Shown here piece by piece: positions 53,752 to 62,708 of a stretch of DNA of 64,000 bases. A program made the position numbers and the translations under genes. Each line of letters opens with the position of its first letter. The stretch's first letter is position 1. The notes under the pieces were generated by a model. The model was not told the origin of the DNA, did not search any database, and saw only the letters and a program-made list of their open reading frames with translations. The DNA comes from Streptomyces marianii (GTDB lineage: Bacteria; Actinomycetota; Actinomycetes; Streptomycetales; Streptomycetaceae), in assembly GCF_005795905.1 (NCBI RefSeq), contig NZ_VAWE01000001.1, forward strand, positions 8,311,501-8,375,500, given 5' to 3'.

Positions 53752-54138
53752 ATGAACGAAGACGCCTTCTGGCAGCTCATCGAGGACTGCAGGCCCACAG
53801 AACCTGACCCAGACGCCGAGGTCCTTGCAGCCACGCTGACCGAGCGGCTTGCCCACTCCCCGTTGTCGCTGGTCATCGGCTTTGCCGAACAACTGTCATG
53901 GGCGCTCTACCGGCTGGACCGCAAGGAATACGGAAACGACCTGTCCGGTGACGCCTTCCTCTACACCCGTGCTGCGGTCGTTGCCGCCGGCCGCACCGCA
54001 TTCGACGGCGTCCTCCAGGACCCGGCGGCCTTCACTCCTTATGCCATCGACCTCATCTGGGCCGAGCCCCTGCTCTACACACCGTACCGGGCATACGAAC
54101 GCATCACCGGGGAGGAATGGGGTCGCGGGAGTGTCTAA
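53752..54138 (+). CDS. DUF4240-like protein, C-terminus cut by ISL3
   Basis: About 128 residues start with MNEDAFWQLIEDCRP and include LVIGFAEQLSWALYRLDRKE, LSGDAFLYTRAAVVAAG and WAEPLLYTPYRAYERITGEEW, the DUF4240 pattern. The stop codon TAA lies inside the terminal repeat of the ISL3 element (SV then stop), so the natural end is probably displaced. Function unknown. ATG at 53752 fits the family start. Confidence 0.65.
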   Translation: MNEDAFWQLIEDCRPTEPDPDAEVLAATLTERLAHSPLSLVIGFAEQLSWALYRLDRKEYGNDLSGDAFLYTRAAVVAAGRTAFDGVLQDPAAFTPYAIDLIWAEPLLYTPYRAYERITGEEWGRGSV

Positions 54139-54181
54139 TCAACGGGTCTGGCCCGTAGTCGGTGGTGACGGCCAGTAGCCA

Positions 54182-55750
54182 TCAGCGCAGGAGGATGCGG
54201 TGGCGGAGGAGGTCGAATCCGGCGCGGCCGTGCATCTGTCTCATGATCCGTTTCGTTCTGGTGTTGACGCCTTCGGTGCGGCCGTTGTGGTAGGGCAGGG
54301 TGAGGCCGGCGTCGATGGCTGAGCGGTCGAGTTCGAGTCCGTTGGCGAAGCTGTGCAGGTGGGGCAGCGCCGCGGCGCGGGTGGCGGTGATCCACCCCGT
54401 GAGCTTCACATCGTTGTCCAGGAGCGGCGTGAGCAGGGCCGCGAAGTCGCGTACGAGGTTGGCGAGTTCGGTCATCTCAGGGCAGGCTGCGGTGATCTTC
54501 TCCAGCAGGGCGGTCTGTTTCGGGCGCAGGTGGTCTGGGTCGGTGAGGAGGAGCCGCGCGGCGTGGGGTGGGGTGGTGACGGGCCGGTCGCCGTCGGCGC
54601 GGCCCTGGTTGAGGTATTTGTGCAGGCCGTTGAGGCTGCCGGTGTATCCGAGTTCCTTGATCTCGTGGAAGAGGTGGAGGACCGGGACGCCCGGCTCCTC
54701 GGTGCGGCGTCGGCGCAGGTGCTCGCGGTAGGCGTCAACGAGAGTGGGCCGGTAGGCCGGTGCGATGCGCAGGCCCGTGGGCTCGGGCATGCGGGCGTAG
54801 CGCTTGACGGTATTCAGCGCCAGGCCGAGGCGGCGGGAACAGTCCAGCAGCCCGACGCCCTGGCCGAGCAGGGTGTGGATCTTGTTCCAGCGTTCACGGG
54901 TGGTCTGCTCGCGTACTCCGCCGGGCAGCGGCGGGTTGAGGGCCGCGGCCCAGCAGTCGGCGTGGGCGCGGATTTCGAGCTGGACCTTGTCGCACAGGTT
55001 GCGCCAGATGTGCCAGCGGTCGCTGACCTGCACCGCGTCGGGCAGGGCGCGGCGGATGGCTTCGGCGTAGGTGGCTGAGCCGTCCCGGCAAACCGTCGTG
55101 ATGCCGGGGTGTTTGCGTAGCCAGGCTTCCAGGGGACCGGCGTCCCGGCCGGGCAGGACCTCGATGCGCCGGCCGGTGATGGCATCGGTGATGATCGTGG
55201 CGTATCGGTGACGGCGCCGCAGCGCGAAGTCGTCCACTCCGATCACCGCGGGGACCGGCGCTTCGGGCGTCGGCAGGCGCCACAGCCACCTGAGCATGGT
55301 GGTACGGGAGGCCGGCACGGTGAGCCGGCCGGCCAGACGTGCGGCCGCCCGGCCGCATAACTCCCGTGCCACTTCGGCAATCTGCCTGGTCAGCCGCACC
55401 GTCCGACGCTGGTGGCGCTCCAGCAGCCCGGGAACCTGCTCACGGAAGGTCTGCCGTGCACAGCCCAGAACCGGACAGACCAGCCGCCGCGCCCGCAAGC
55501 GGACGACGACCTGCCGACCGTCGACCGGCACGTCCGCCACCGTCCGGCGGTGATACCCGTGCACCCTCGCAGTCAGCGCCCCGCACGCTGGACACGGCAC
55601 CGCCGCGTCCAGCGTGCGAGCTGTGACCACGACTGCGTCCCCGCCGTCCGCCACGTCCTCGACGAGCAATGCCGACAATCCCGAAAACACTGTGCTCACA
55701 AGCGAGTTGACATCAACACCGTTGCGTTTGGTCTTTGAGTTGTAAGTCAA
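54182..55750 (-). CDS. ISL3-family transposase, 5' end fused to IS4 copy B
   Basis: The protein has the zinc-finger domain (CPACGALTARVHGYH, CPVLGCARQTF), a helix-turn-helix region and the DDE_Tnp_ISL3 catalytic core (VIGVDDFALRRRHRYATI, QVSDRWHIWRNLCDKV, LPYHNGRTEGVNTRTKRIMR). IS4 copy B inserted in codons 3-5 of the original gene; the frame stays open across the junction and continues into the IS4 end, so a TTG at 55750 or a GTG just inside the gene could still start translation. The native start codons lie on the far side of the IS4 copy. Confidence 0.8.
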   Translation of the reverse strand: MTYNSKTKRNGVDVNSLVSTVFSGLSALLVEDVADGGDAVVVTARTLDAAVPCPACGALTARVHGYHRRTVADVPVDGRQVVVRLRARRLVCPVLGCARQTFREQVPGLLERHQRRTVRLTRQIAEVARELCGRAAARLAGRLTVPASRTTMLRWLWRLPTPEAPVPAVIGVDDFALRRRHRYATIITDAITGRRIEVLPGRDAGPLEAWLRKHPGITTVCRDGSATYAEAIRRALPDAVQVSDRWHIWRNLCDKVQLEIRAHADCWAAALNPPLPGGVREQTTRERWNKIHTLLGQGVGLLDCSRRLGLALNTVKRYARMPEPTGLRIAPAYRPTLVDAYREHLRRRRTEEPGVPVLHLFHEIKELGYTGSLNGLHKYLNQGRADGDRPVTTPPHAARLLLTDPDHLRPKQTALLEKITAACPEMTELANLVRDFAALLTPLLDNDVKLTGWITATRAAALPHLHSFANGLELDRSAIDAGLTLPYHNGRTEGVNTRTKRIMRQMHGRAGFDLLRHRILLR

Positions 55751-57248
55751 GCCCTGCTGAACAGCGCGACGGGACCACCTGATAGATCAACGATCGGCGA
55801 AGAGAGTCGATCAAGGTCAGGGGTCCCGTTGCAGGAGAAGTCTGTCATCACGTCCACGATCGAGACAGCCCGGGGTGTGTTCGCGCCGGGTCATCTGGGG
55901 GAGTTGACCCAGGTCGTGGACTTCGCGCTGGTGGACGCGGTGCTGGAGGAGACCGGCCGGCGCGAGAAGCGCCTGCGGCTGCTGCCTTCTCGGGTGGTGG
56001 TGTACTTCGTGCTCGCTCTCGCGCTGTTCGAACACCGCTCGTACCGCACGGTGTGGTCCCAACTGACTGCCGCCCTGACCCCGCTGGCCCTGGTGCGTCC
56101 TGCGGTCTCCTCGCTGACGCGGGCCAGGCGCAGGGTGGGGGCCGCACCTCTGCGGCGTCTGTTCGAGACGCTTGCCGGGCCCGTCGCCCGCCCCGGGCAG
56201 GAGGGGTCCTTCTACCGGGGCCTGCGCACGGTGGCCGTCGACGGGACCCTGCTGCACACCCCCGACGACGAGACGCTCACCTGGCACTACCCCAAACGGG
56301 CCGGGGAGGGTCTGGAGTTCGGCTATCCGCTCCTGCGGCTGCTGACCCTGGTCGAGTGCGGCACCCGCGCGCTCATAGCCGCCGCCTTCGGACCGGAGTC
56401 CCAGGGCGAACTCCCCTACGCCAAGCGGCTTCTGACCTCCCTGGACCAGACAATGCTCCTACTCGCCGACACGGCCTTCGACGGCAACGAGTTCCTTGAT
56501 GCCGTCCATCAGAGCGGGGCCCGGTTCCTGGTGCGCTCCGGGGCCCGCCGCGTCCCCACCCCCGCCGAGCACCTGGGCGACGGCTCCTACATCGCCCGCA
56601 TCGGCTACGGCGTCCTGCCGGTGCTGCTGCCGGTGCGCATAATCGAGGCGGCCCTCACCGTCACCCTGGCCGATGGCACCGTCCGCACCGAGCAATGGCG
56701 GCTGATCACCAACCTGCTGGACCCCGTCCGTTATCCGTCCGCCGAGCTCGTTGAGCTCTATCACCGCAGGTGGCAGGCGGAAACCACGTATTTTTCGATC
56801 AAGGCCACGATGCTCGACGGCCGTGTCCTGCGCTCCCGCAGCACCGACGGCCTCGACCAGGAGGTCTACGCCCTGCTCACCGCCTACCAGGCTCTGATCC
56901 GCGCCGGCGACGACGCCCTGACCAGGCGGCCGGAAGTACCCAGGGAACGGATCAGTTTCACCGTCCTGCTGGCCGCCGCAACCGACACCGTCACCGCCGG
57001 CCATGGAATCTTCCCCGGCACCCCCATCGACCTGGTCGGCACGATCGGCCACGCCGCCCTGAGCGACCTCCTGCCCGCCCACCGACGGCAACGAGTGAAG
57101 GCCCGCACCCGCAAGAACCCCACCAGCAAGTACGGACCGAACGCCGGACAGCACCCCCAGAAGGCCCAGAACTACACCGTCCACACCACCGTCGCGTTCT
57201 TCGCCCACGGCCTCAACAGCCGCTCACAGCGCTAACGCAACGGTGTTG
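55714..57248 (+). mobile_element. IS4-family element, copy B (1535 bp)
   Basis: It has the same ends as copy A (CAACACCGTTGCGTT and its inverse) and a perfect 10-bp target duplication GAGTTGACAT (55704-55713 and 57249-57258). It sits inside the ISL3 element near the start of its transposase gene. Confidence 0.95.
55829..57235 (+). CDS. IS4-family transposase, copy B
   Basis: The 468-residue product is identical to that of 44212-45618, with the same catalytic motifs (VAVDGTLLHT, LADTAFDGNEF, YHRRWQAETTYFSIK). Identity over the whole 1535 bp of the element means one copy is a very recent product of the other or of a third copy. Confidence 0.95.
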   Translation: MQEKSVITSTIETARGVFAPGHLGELTQVVDFALVDAVLEETGRREKRLRLLPSRVVVYFVLALALFEHRSYRTVWSQLTAALTPLALVRPAVSSLTRARRRVGAAPLRRLFETLAGPVARPGQEGSFYRGLRTVAVDGTLLHTPDDETLTWHYPKRAGEGLEFGYPLLRLLTLVECGTRALIAAAFGPESQGELPYAKRLLTSLDQTMLLLADTAFDGNEFLDAVHQSGARFLVRSGARRVPTPAEHLGDGSYIARIGYGVLPVLLPVRIIEAALTVTLADGTVRTEQWRLITNLLDPVRYPSAELVELYHRRWQAETTYFSIKATMLDGRVLRSRSTDGLDQEVYALLTAYQALIRAGDDALTRRPEVPRERISFTVLLAAATDTVTAGHGIFPGTPIDLVGTIGHAALSDLLPAHRRQRVKARTRKNPTSKYGPNAGQHPQKAQNYTVHTTVAFFAHGLNSRSQR

Positions 57249-57367
57249 GAGTTGACATCCACCACAAGATCATGATCGCTGATGGCTACTGGCCGTCACC
57301 ACCGACTACGGGCCAGACCCGTTAATTTGACACACCCCTCGTACCTGCGACTCTGTTGCTGAATCCT

Positions 57368-59122
57368 TCAGCCGGCGAGTTGGTGGCTGAGGCGCTGCAG
57401 TCGGCTGGTGCGGGGCTTGCGTAGTGGGTTGGTGGTCCACCAGGCGTCGAGGCGGACGATGTTGAGGGCGGTGGCGGAGAAGGCGTGTTGGAGGGTGACT
57501 TTCGGTAGCCCGCGGTAGCGGGCCTGGCGGATGCCGGTGACGTCGAGGGCCTGGTTGACGGTGCTCTCGATGCCGGCGCGGAGGGCGTACTTGGCCCTCC
57601 AGGACTCGGTGTCCTGTTCGGTTCTGGCTGTGGTGGTGCGTTCGTGGAGTTCACGGGGACGCAGGGTGAGCATGCGGGTACCGCGGACCGAGCTGGTGCA
57701 GTTGGTCCGGGAGGGACAGGGACGGCAGTCGGCTCGGGCGAATTCGATCACGATGGCGTCTCGTCGGTGCTGGGTGACCGGGTACCAGCCGGCGCTGGTG
57801 GCCCCCTGGGGACAGTGGACCTGGCGGGCCTTCCAGTCGACGCGGAAGGCGCTCTTGGCGAAGCCCTCGGCGGCCTTGGCCTGCGGGGAGTGGTCGGCCA
57901 GGAGCGGGGTGACCATGCCGATGCCCCGGCCCGCCGCTTCCACGACCAGGTCGACGGAGGGGTATCCGGAGTCGAGGTAGTGCTCGCCCGGTGCGACCTG
58001 CCGCTCGGCCAGGTTCTGCTGGATGGGCGCGGTGGCCTTGACGTCCGGAACGGTCGCCTCGGTGGTGTGGACATCCGTGATCAGCCGTAATGGAAGCCTC
58101 ACGGCTTCGGCTTCGGCTTCGGCTTCGGCTTCGGCTTCGGCTTCGGCTTCGGCTTCGGCTTCGGCTTCGGCTTCGGGGAGGGTGTCGCAGGTCTCGGTGA
58201 GGTGGACCTTGTATCCGAGCCAGAACAGGTCGTCGCCCTTGGCCGACCAGCGGGCGTCGGGGTCGTACGGGGAGGCCAGGCGGATATGGCCGGGCGGGAC
58301 CCCGCTGTCGTCGGCGTCCCGCTTCTTGATCACCTCCCGTCCCCGGCCATCGGTACGGATGATGTAGGTCTGCACCATGACCTGCCGCAGGAGGGCCACC
58401 GCCTCGATCTCGCGGACCCACACCGGCGCGGTATCGGACCAGGCCGCCCGGCACAGGACCAGCGCGTCCTGGCCGAAGACCTGGGCAAGCCGGTCCCGCT
58501 TGGTCTTCGAGCCCGGCATCGTCCAGCCATCCACGCGCGGCCCGTAGCGTTCGGCGAACTCGGCGACGTCGATCACGCCGGCCAGCCAGGACGGCGCCGC
58601 CACCGCCAGCGCCTCCAGAGCGGCCCGCACACTCTCCCCGGCCAGCTCGGTCCGGTTCAGGTCACGGACCGCGCTGATCACATGGGTGGAGTCCGTGCGC
58701 TGCTTGCCACCGGCCTTGATCAGCCCGGCCTCGCGGCAGTGCTCGACGAGCCTGTCGAAGAGTGTCCGCTCCAGGCCGTGCCCGACCAGCCGGGCACGGA
58801 ACTTCGACAGCGCGGAGAAGTCGAAGCCGGCATCGGAGAGCTCCGCGCCCAGCGCGTACTTCCACGACAGGCGATCCCGCGACGCGTCCGCCGCCTGCCG
58901 GTCGGTCAGGTTCTCCGTGAACTGCAGCACCGTCACCAGCGCGAGCAGGGCCGGAGACTGGGCGGGAGCCCCACGATCGGGAAACGCATCGGTGAACAAC
59001 GCGTCGTCGAAAACCTCGGCAAGGTGGTCACGCACGCGCATGGGCAGGCTCCCACCAGGGAAGGCCGCACGGGCCGTTCTGGCCGTCTGTTCAGGAATGG
59101 ACGGCAATCCCCCCGGCCGCAT
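57368..59122 (-). CDS. IS1182-family transposase with internal Glu-Ala repeat
   Basis: The 584-residue protein has the family features: FTDAFPDRGAPAQSPALLAL and ENLTDRQAADASRDRLSWKY in the DUF772-type N-terminus, the first Asp in KQRTDSTHVISAVRDLNR, the second in GEHYLDSGYPSVD, a Cys-rich segment (RADCRPCPSRTNC) and the Glu in RAGIESTVNQAL. Between them is a run of about twelve Glu-Ala pairs encoded by the microsatellite at 58103-58176, not part of the family core. The ATG at 59122 is the likely start. It may still be active because the repeat keeps the frame. Confidence 0.85.
   Translation of the reverse strand: MRPGGLPSIPEQTARTARAAFPGGSLPMRVRDHLAEVFDDALFTDAFPDRGAPAQSPALLALVTVLQFTENLTDRQAADASRDRLSWKYALGAELSDAGFDFSALSKFRARLVGHGLERTLFDRLVEHCREAGLIKAGGKQRTDSTHVISAVRDLNRTELAGESVRAALEALAVAAPSWLAGVIDVAEFAERYGPRVDGWTMPGSKTKRDRLAQVFGQDALVLCRAAWSDTAPVWVREIEAVALLRQVMVQTYIIRTDGRGREVIKKRDADDSGVPPGHIRLASPYDPDARWSAKGDDLFWLGYKVHLTETCDTLPEAEAEAEAEAEAEAEAEAEAEAEAVRLPLRLITDVHTTEATVPDVKATAPIQQNLAERQVAPGEHYLDSGYPSVDLVVEAAGRGIGMVTPLLADHSPQAKAAEGFAKSAFRVDWKARQVHCPQGATSAGWYPVTQHRRDAIVIEFARADCRPCPSRTNCTSSVRGTRMLTLRPRELHERTTTARTEQDTESWRAKYALRAGIESTVNQALDVTGIRQARYRGLPKVTLQHAFSATALNIVRLDAWWTTNPLRKPRTSRLQRLSHQLAG
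58103..58176 (+). repeat. Hexanucleotide microsatellite (GGCTTC)n
   Basis: About twelve perfect copies of GGCTTC fill 74 bp within the IS1182 transposase gene. On the coding strand each unit is two codons, Glu-Ala, so changes in copy number keep the reading frame. Confidence 0.95.
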
Positions 59123-59288
59123 GGACACCGCGCCAACCCCCTGCGGCCGGAGCAGACAGAACGACCGCACCAACGATCATGCCGACCTGCCCGTGCCTCT
59201 GCAGGCAATTCAGCAACAGAGTCACCTGCGGAGGCAAAGTGCTCCAACGACGGGACGGAAACGAGCGACGAAACTGGCGCAGAGGCTC

Positions 59289-59772
59289 ATGGCTGTCGGA
59301 TCCCTGACCGCGGCAGCGGTTCTCGGCGGCGCAGGCGGTGCCCAGGCCCAGGGCGACGACGGCCTTCCTTCGTTGCTCGACGCGTCGGCACTCACTCAGA
59401 CGTGCCCGGCTGGTCAGGTGGGTACCTTCGAGGGACACAGGACGTCGGTTGCAGTCCGAGCGCCCTCCTGAGCACCAAGCCCCCTCGGGAGGCCTCACCG
59501 GCTACGAGATCGTGACCGAGTCGGAGGAATGCGGCCCCAGCAGCCTGTGTAGCGTCGTAGCGACCTGCCCGCCGGGCAAGATGGTCACAGGAGGAGGGGT
59601 CGGCTTCTCCATCACCTCTACGGACGTTACGGTCCACAGGACCCAGCCCCTCGCCGATGGGACGGGTTGGTTCGGGGCTATCTTCAACCCGTTCACGGAC
59701 GCTTCGGGTGTAGTCACCACGTACGCGGTTTACGCTGACGTCGGCCGCGGGCACCACGATCCCCACATCTGA
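59289..59772 (+). pseudogene. Secreted protein gene, frameshifted
   Basis: The first frame (ATG at 59289) has a signal-peptide-like start (AVGSLTAAAVLGGAGGAQA) and continues to CPAGQVGTFEGHRTSV before a stop at 59471. A second frame then gives LTGYEIVTESEECGPSSLCS and CPPGKMVTGGGVGFSITSTD, reading to 59772. The two parts probably formed one small Cys-containing exported protein, broken by a frameshift near 59450. The IS1182 element sits 60 bp upstream and may have removed its promoter. Family not recognised. Confidence 0.5.
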
Positions 59773-59884
59773 GGAGTCGGCCCCCTGCATGCGCCGAGCA
59801 GCCGGGGGCCGCCCGTACGGGTCCGGAAACGCAACGCCATCAACGAGTGGCTGTGACCCGCATCCCCCTATAGCGGGAGGACCG

Positions 59885-60232
59885 TCAGCGGTGGCCCAGC
59901 ACGTTGACCACCCGGCCGTTGGGGTCACGGACGAAGAACCGCCGCACCCCCCACTCCTCGTCCTGCAGGGGGTGAACGATCTCCGCGCCGCTCTCACGCA
60001 TGGCCGCGTAGGCCGCGTCCACGTCATCTACTTCGACGCTCATGTCGGGAGTGACTGGTGCGGTTTTGTCACTGGCCATGAGGCTGATCTGCGCCGTCGG
60101 GCTGGACGGGGACGCAAGCGTCATGATCCAGCCGTGGTTCATGACCTCCTCGAATCCGAGCAGGCCGTAGAACTCCCGGCTCTCCTGCGCAGCCTCCGAC
60201 TGGACATTGGGTACGACACGGCGAACGGCCAT
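59885..60232 (-). CDS. VOC-superfamily (glyoxalase-like) protein
   Basis: The 115-residue protein has the paired beta-alpha-beta layout: RRVVPNVQSEAAQESREFYG at the start, MTLASPSSPTAQISLMA, then DVDAAYAAMRESGAEIVHPL and RRFFVRDPNGRVVNVLGH. It lacks the full set of glyoxalase metal ligands, so it may bind a small molecule (resistance or isomerase types). ATG at 60232 has GGAG nine bases upstream. It stands alone. Confidence 0.8.
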   Translation of the reverse strand: MAVRRVVPNVQSEAAQESREFYGLLGFEEVMNHGWIMTLASPSSPTAQISLMASDKTAPVTPDMSVEVDDVDAAYAAMRESGAEIVHPLQDEEWGVRRFFVRDPNGRVVNVLGHR

Positions 60233-60394
60233 CGATAACTCCAAGGTGACAACAGACCGGCGTTTGAGGCTCCCCAGAAGTACTACGCCACACCGGCCGA
60301 CACGCGCACTTTCGATACAGGCCGCAGACCTGGTGACCGCCTGCCACTCGTTCGTCGCCGCCCCCGCCGTTCGTGGCCTGCGCGACCGCGCCCA

Positions 60395-60594
60395 GTGAAA
60401 CGAGCACACCGAAGCCCGCACCGCCTTACGCAACGGCCACCGGGCCTGGTCGCGATCCTTGGGGGTGGCAGTGGCGGCCTTCTCGGCCAGCCGGATGCCG
60501 AGTTACTCCAGGCGCTCGCGCTGCCTCTGAGCGAGCCGGTGCCAGTCCTGGCGTTGTGTGGCGAGCCAGTGGCCGAGGTCCATGCCGTGCCCTG
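60395..60594 (-). pseudogene. Helicase-associated-domain protein remnant
   Basis: The minus strand reads GMDLGHWLATQRQDWHRLAQ, RQRERLE, a TAA stop and LGIRLAEKAATATPKDRDQA. This matches the repeated helicase-associated (HA) domain found in long Streptomyces helicase-like proteins. It is interrupted by the stop and has no start. Confidence 0.6.
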
Positions 60595-60660
60595 GTCGCG
60601 GGTCGGCGGTCCCCAACCGGTGCCCGGACCGACGCCCCCGATCGGTCCGGGGGCGTCGGC
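60595..60660. terminator. GC-rich hairpin, copy 1 of a repeated terminator-like unit
   Basis: CGACGCCCCC (60630-60639) pairs with GGGGGCGTCG (60649-60658). The 55 bp from GTCGCGGGTCGGCGGTCCCC on are repeated at 63934-63990 with few changes. No T tract follows, so it may act as a bidirectional or intrinsic actinomycete-type terminator. Confidence 0.5.
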
Positions 60661-60707
60661 GCGTCAGATCGTTCTCAGCTTTGTGAGTACGGCGGCGCGG
60701 TCTGCTC

Positions 60708-61082
60708 TCACCAGTCGTCGTGTGCGCTGCCCACCCACGCGATCGGCTGGCCCTCGCTGTTGCGGCCCCAGTGCGGTTCCTCCATTGAGGTCTCGTGCCC
60801 GTCGGGCAACACGCAGATCCGCCCCCATCGGCCGTGTTTGCCGGGACAGAGCCCGGCGAGCTGGTCCGCTTCGCCATCGCGCACGGCCTGGTCGTAGCGG
60901 TCCTGGAACGGCTGGAGACAGGCGCACAGCTCCATGCCGAGCTGCGTTTCCGCCGCCTCCACCCGGGCCCGCGCTTCGGACAGCACGAACGAGGCGACGT
61001 CCTCCGCCTCCGTGAAGGCCCTGGTGCGGGCGTGCCGCCGCACGGCTTCCTGCACGCGCCGTTCTTCCTCGGGTGCGGTCAT
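60708..61082 (-). CDS. Hypothetical protein
   Basis: The 124-residue protein has a charged helical first half (RRVQEAVRRHARTRAFTEAE, LSEARARVEAAETQLG) and a second half with LCPGKHGRWGRICVLPDGHE and SMEEPHWGRNSEGQPIAWVG. I do not recognise it; the CPGKHGRWG and HWGRNSEGQ parts resemble small proteins of Streptomyces phage or plasmid regions. Its ATG overlaps the stop of the HA-domain remnant (TGATG), which suggests former co-transcription. Confidence 0.55.
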   Translation of the reverse strand: MTAPEEERRVQEAVRRHARTRAFTEAEDVASFVLSEARARVEAAETQLGMELCACLQPFQDRYDQAVRDGEADQLAGLCPGKHGRWGRICVLPDGHETSMEEPHWGRNSEGQPIAWVGSAHDDW

Positions 61083-61217
61083 CACGCCGCTCCTTCCGCT
61101 GCCGCCCACTCCAGCCCGAGGCCGGCCAGCGCGGCGAGCTTGTCCGCCGTGAGCTTCGCGCGCCTGGTCTTGCTATTGCTCATCAACTGCGCCCGAAGCG
61201 TGTCCTTCTCACACGCC
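61082..61217 (-). pseudogene. C-terminal end of a helicase-associated-domain gene
   Basis: The frame ends with SNSKTRRAKLTADKLAALAG, LGLEWAAAEGAA and a stop. The words TRRAKLTADKLAAL.LGLEWA are typical of the last HA repeat in Streptomyces proteins. Only about 45 residues remain. It may belong to the same destroyed gene as the piece at 60395-60594. Confidence 0.6.
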
Positions 61218-61224
61218 ACATAGA

Positions 61225-61593
61225 GTGCCGTGGTCTGGCCGTCTGAGGTACGCCGCGCGCACGCAGGAGGGCATCGAGCGCCGCCGAATCCTGGCGACCC
61301 TCGCGCAGGCGCACCACCTGGCCCAGCTCCATCTGTCGTTCCAGCCCGCGCCCGAGCTGGTCATGCTGACCGGTGACCGGTCGATGACGGCCGCGCAGGA
61401 CGCTGACTACCCCGACCGTGGGCCCGACGACATCGCCCTCGGCGGGCTGCTGCACCTGGCTGCCGCTCTCTCCTACGCCAAGGTCGGGCAGAAGGGCAGC
61501 GCCGAAAATGTCCGCTTCATCAGCTGTTGCGGTAGCCCCCGAAGGCTTGGATGCGTGCAGGTCAGGCGTAGCCGCCGTGGATGCTCAAGTTAA
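61225..61593 (+). CDS. Possible gene fragment, unknown
   Basis: The central 90 residues (GIERRRILATLAQAHHLAQL, PDDIALGGLLHLAAALSYAK) have natural composition and codon bias, but the beginning and end do not. No start signal is visible and the end looks out of frame. It is probably the remains of a small hypothetical gene. Confidence 0.35.
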   Translation: MPWSGRLRYAARTQEGIERRRILATLAQAHHLAQLHLSFQPAPELVMLTGDRSMTAAQDADYPDRGPDDIALGGLLHLAAALSYAKVGQKGSAENVRFISCCGSPRRLGCVQVRRSRRGCSS

Positions 61594-61778
61594 CCTCAGA
61601 ATTCTTGATCACCTGTTGCCGTGCTGGTGGTGACGGTGTGAAGGTTCTGTCACGGCCGTGGGAGACCAACTGCGGTCTACGCGGGGGGCGTCGGCGGATT
61701 TCTTGCCGTGCATGGAGGAGCTTGGTGCTCCTCGTCCTTGCGTTTCACTGATTGCTTGAATGCATTGGGGGAAGTGGA

Positions 61779-62468
61779 ATGCGTAATACCACTCGCAGAG
61801 GATTTGTCGGAATTCTTGCCGCGACGATGGGGGCCATGACCCTGGCAGGGCTGCCGGGTCAGGCCGTGGCGGCGGAGAGTCAGATTCCCTCCACGCCGCA
61901 GGCGTACGTCGCGTGGCTCGAGGCCAAGTCGGATCCGGGCGCTGCTGAGACGATCGCACAGTTCAAGGCGCTTCCTGCGGAGAAGCAGCAGAAGTTCATC
62001 GGCTATCTGAACGCGCCGGATCACTTCAAGGCGTTCATGGACGCGGTGGAGAGCCCGACCGCCAAGCGAAGTGTGCTTGCCGACGGCGACATCGTCATCG
62101 ACAAGGAGGAGCAGAGCGGGGAGATGTCCACGCGGGGGACTGCGGGCGACAAGAACGTCTGGCACAGCGTTTCCGACAAGATCTTCGGCATCAAGGTCAC
62201 GACCGTGAAGCTCGGTGTCAACTACCGCACCACCGCCACCAGGACCACGAAGGTCTACGGAGGCTGGGCGAGCCACACGAACTGGGTGCCGGCTCTGAAG
62301 TTCGAGCACCAACCGATCAAGAACTGGATCTCCGCCGACCCGGGCAACAACGCGCACTCGGAGACCGTCTGGAAGGGCGAGTTCGCCGTGTACGGCGTCT
62401 GGTCGTGCCGTCACCGCGTCTGGGCCGACCAGGACGGCTTCAAGGGCGGATACCTCAAGCGCGTGTGA
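61779..62468 (+). CDS. Secreted protein with Tat-like signal, unknown
   Basis: The 229-residue protein starts with a twin-arginine-like signal (NTTRRGFVGILAATMGAMTL, cleavage near AVAAES). The mature part has a helical region (PQAYVAWLEAKSDPGAAETI, KFIGYLNAPDHFKAFMDAVE), a linker, and a Trp-rich C-terminal region (GGWASHTNWVPALKFEHQP, VWSCRHRVWADQDGF). No family is recognised. ATG at 61779 has GGGGGAAG upstream. It appears monocistronic and exported folded. Confidence 0.75.
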   Translation: MRNTTRRGFVGILAATMGAMTLAGLPGQAVAAESQIPSTPQAYVAWLEAKSDPGAAETIAQFKALPAEKQQKFIGYLNAPDHFKAFMDAVESPTAKRSVLADGDIVIDKEEQSGEMSTRGTAGDKNVWHSVSDKIFGIKVTTVKLGVNYRTTATRTTKVYGGWASHTNWVPALKFEHQPIKNWISADPGNNAHSETVWKGEFAVYGVWSCRHRVWADQDGFKGGYLKRV

Positions 62469-62708
62469 CCCGCTCCGGCATGACGTGGGGCGTGCCCGCC
62501 TGATCACCTGTCAACAGCCCGCCGGCTGATGCCGGCAACTCCGGCGGCCGTGGTCCCTCTGCGTTCTCTCGCACGGCATGAGTGCCGGCGCGGGGACAGC
62601 GAGGGCCACGGCCGCCGAAGTGCGCACCGGTGTGTGCGACGCGCCGGCCCCGCGGGGGGCCGGGAGAACGGTGCGGGGTGCTGGCAGGGCTTCCCTCACC
62701 CTCGATCA
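62469..62708. other. Intergenic DNA
   Basis: No gene is supported. A GC-rich segment near 62645-62670 (GCCGGCCCCGCGGGGGGCCGG) can fold and may terminate the upstream gene. Confidence 0.4.

Larger units (their letters stand above)
54128..57336 (-). mobile_element. ISL3-family element with nested IS4 copy B
   Basis: The left end (54128 onward: GGGAGTGTCTAATCAACGGG, then GGGTCTGGCCCGTAGTCGGT) is repeated in inverse orientation at the right end (57275-57336: CTACTGGCCGTCACCACCGA, then CTACGGGCCAGACCC). The terminal inverted repeats exceed 45 bp. The right end lies beyond the inserted IS4 copy at 55714-57248. Confidence 0.8.
57349..59223 (-). mobile_element. IS1182-family element
   Basis: Perfect 16-bp inverted repeats, GACTCTGTTGCTGAAT (57349-57364) and its reverse complement (59208-59223), bound the element. 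The hexamer ACCTGC lies directly outside both ends (57343-57348 and 59224-59229) and is a likely target duplication. Confidence 0.85.

Noticed and set aside
58103..58176. Tandem hexamers as a possible CRISPR or VNTR array
   Set aside because: Six-base units without spacers, fully inside a transposase reading frame; it is a coding microsatellite.
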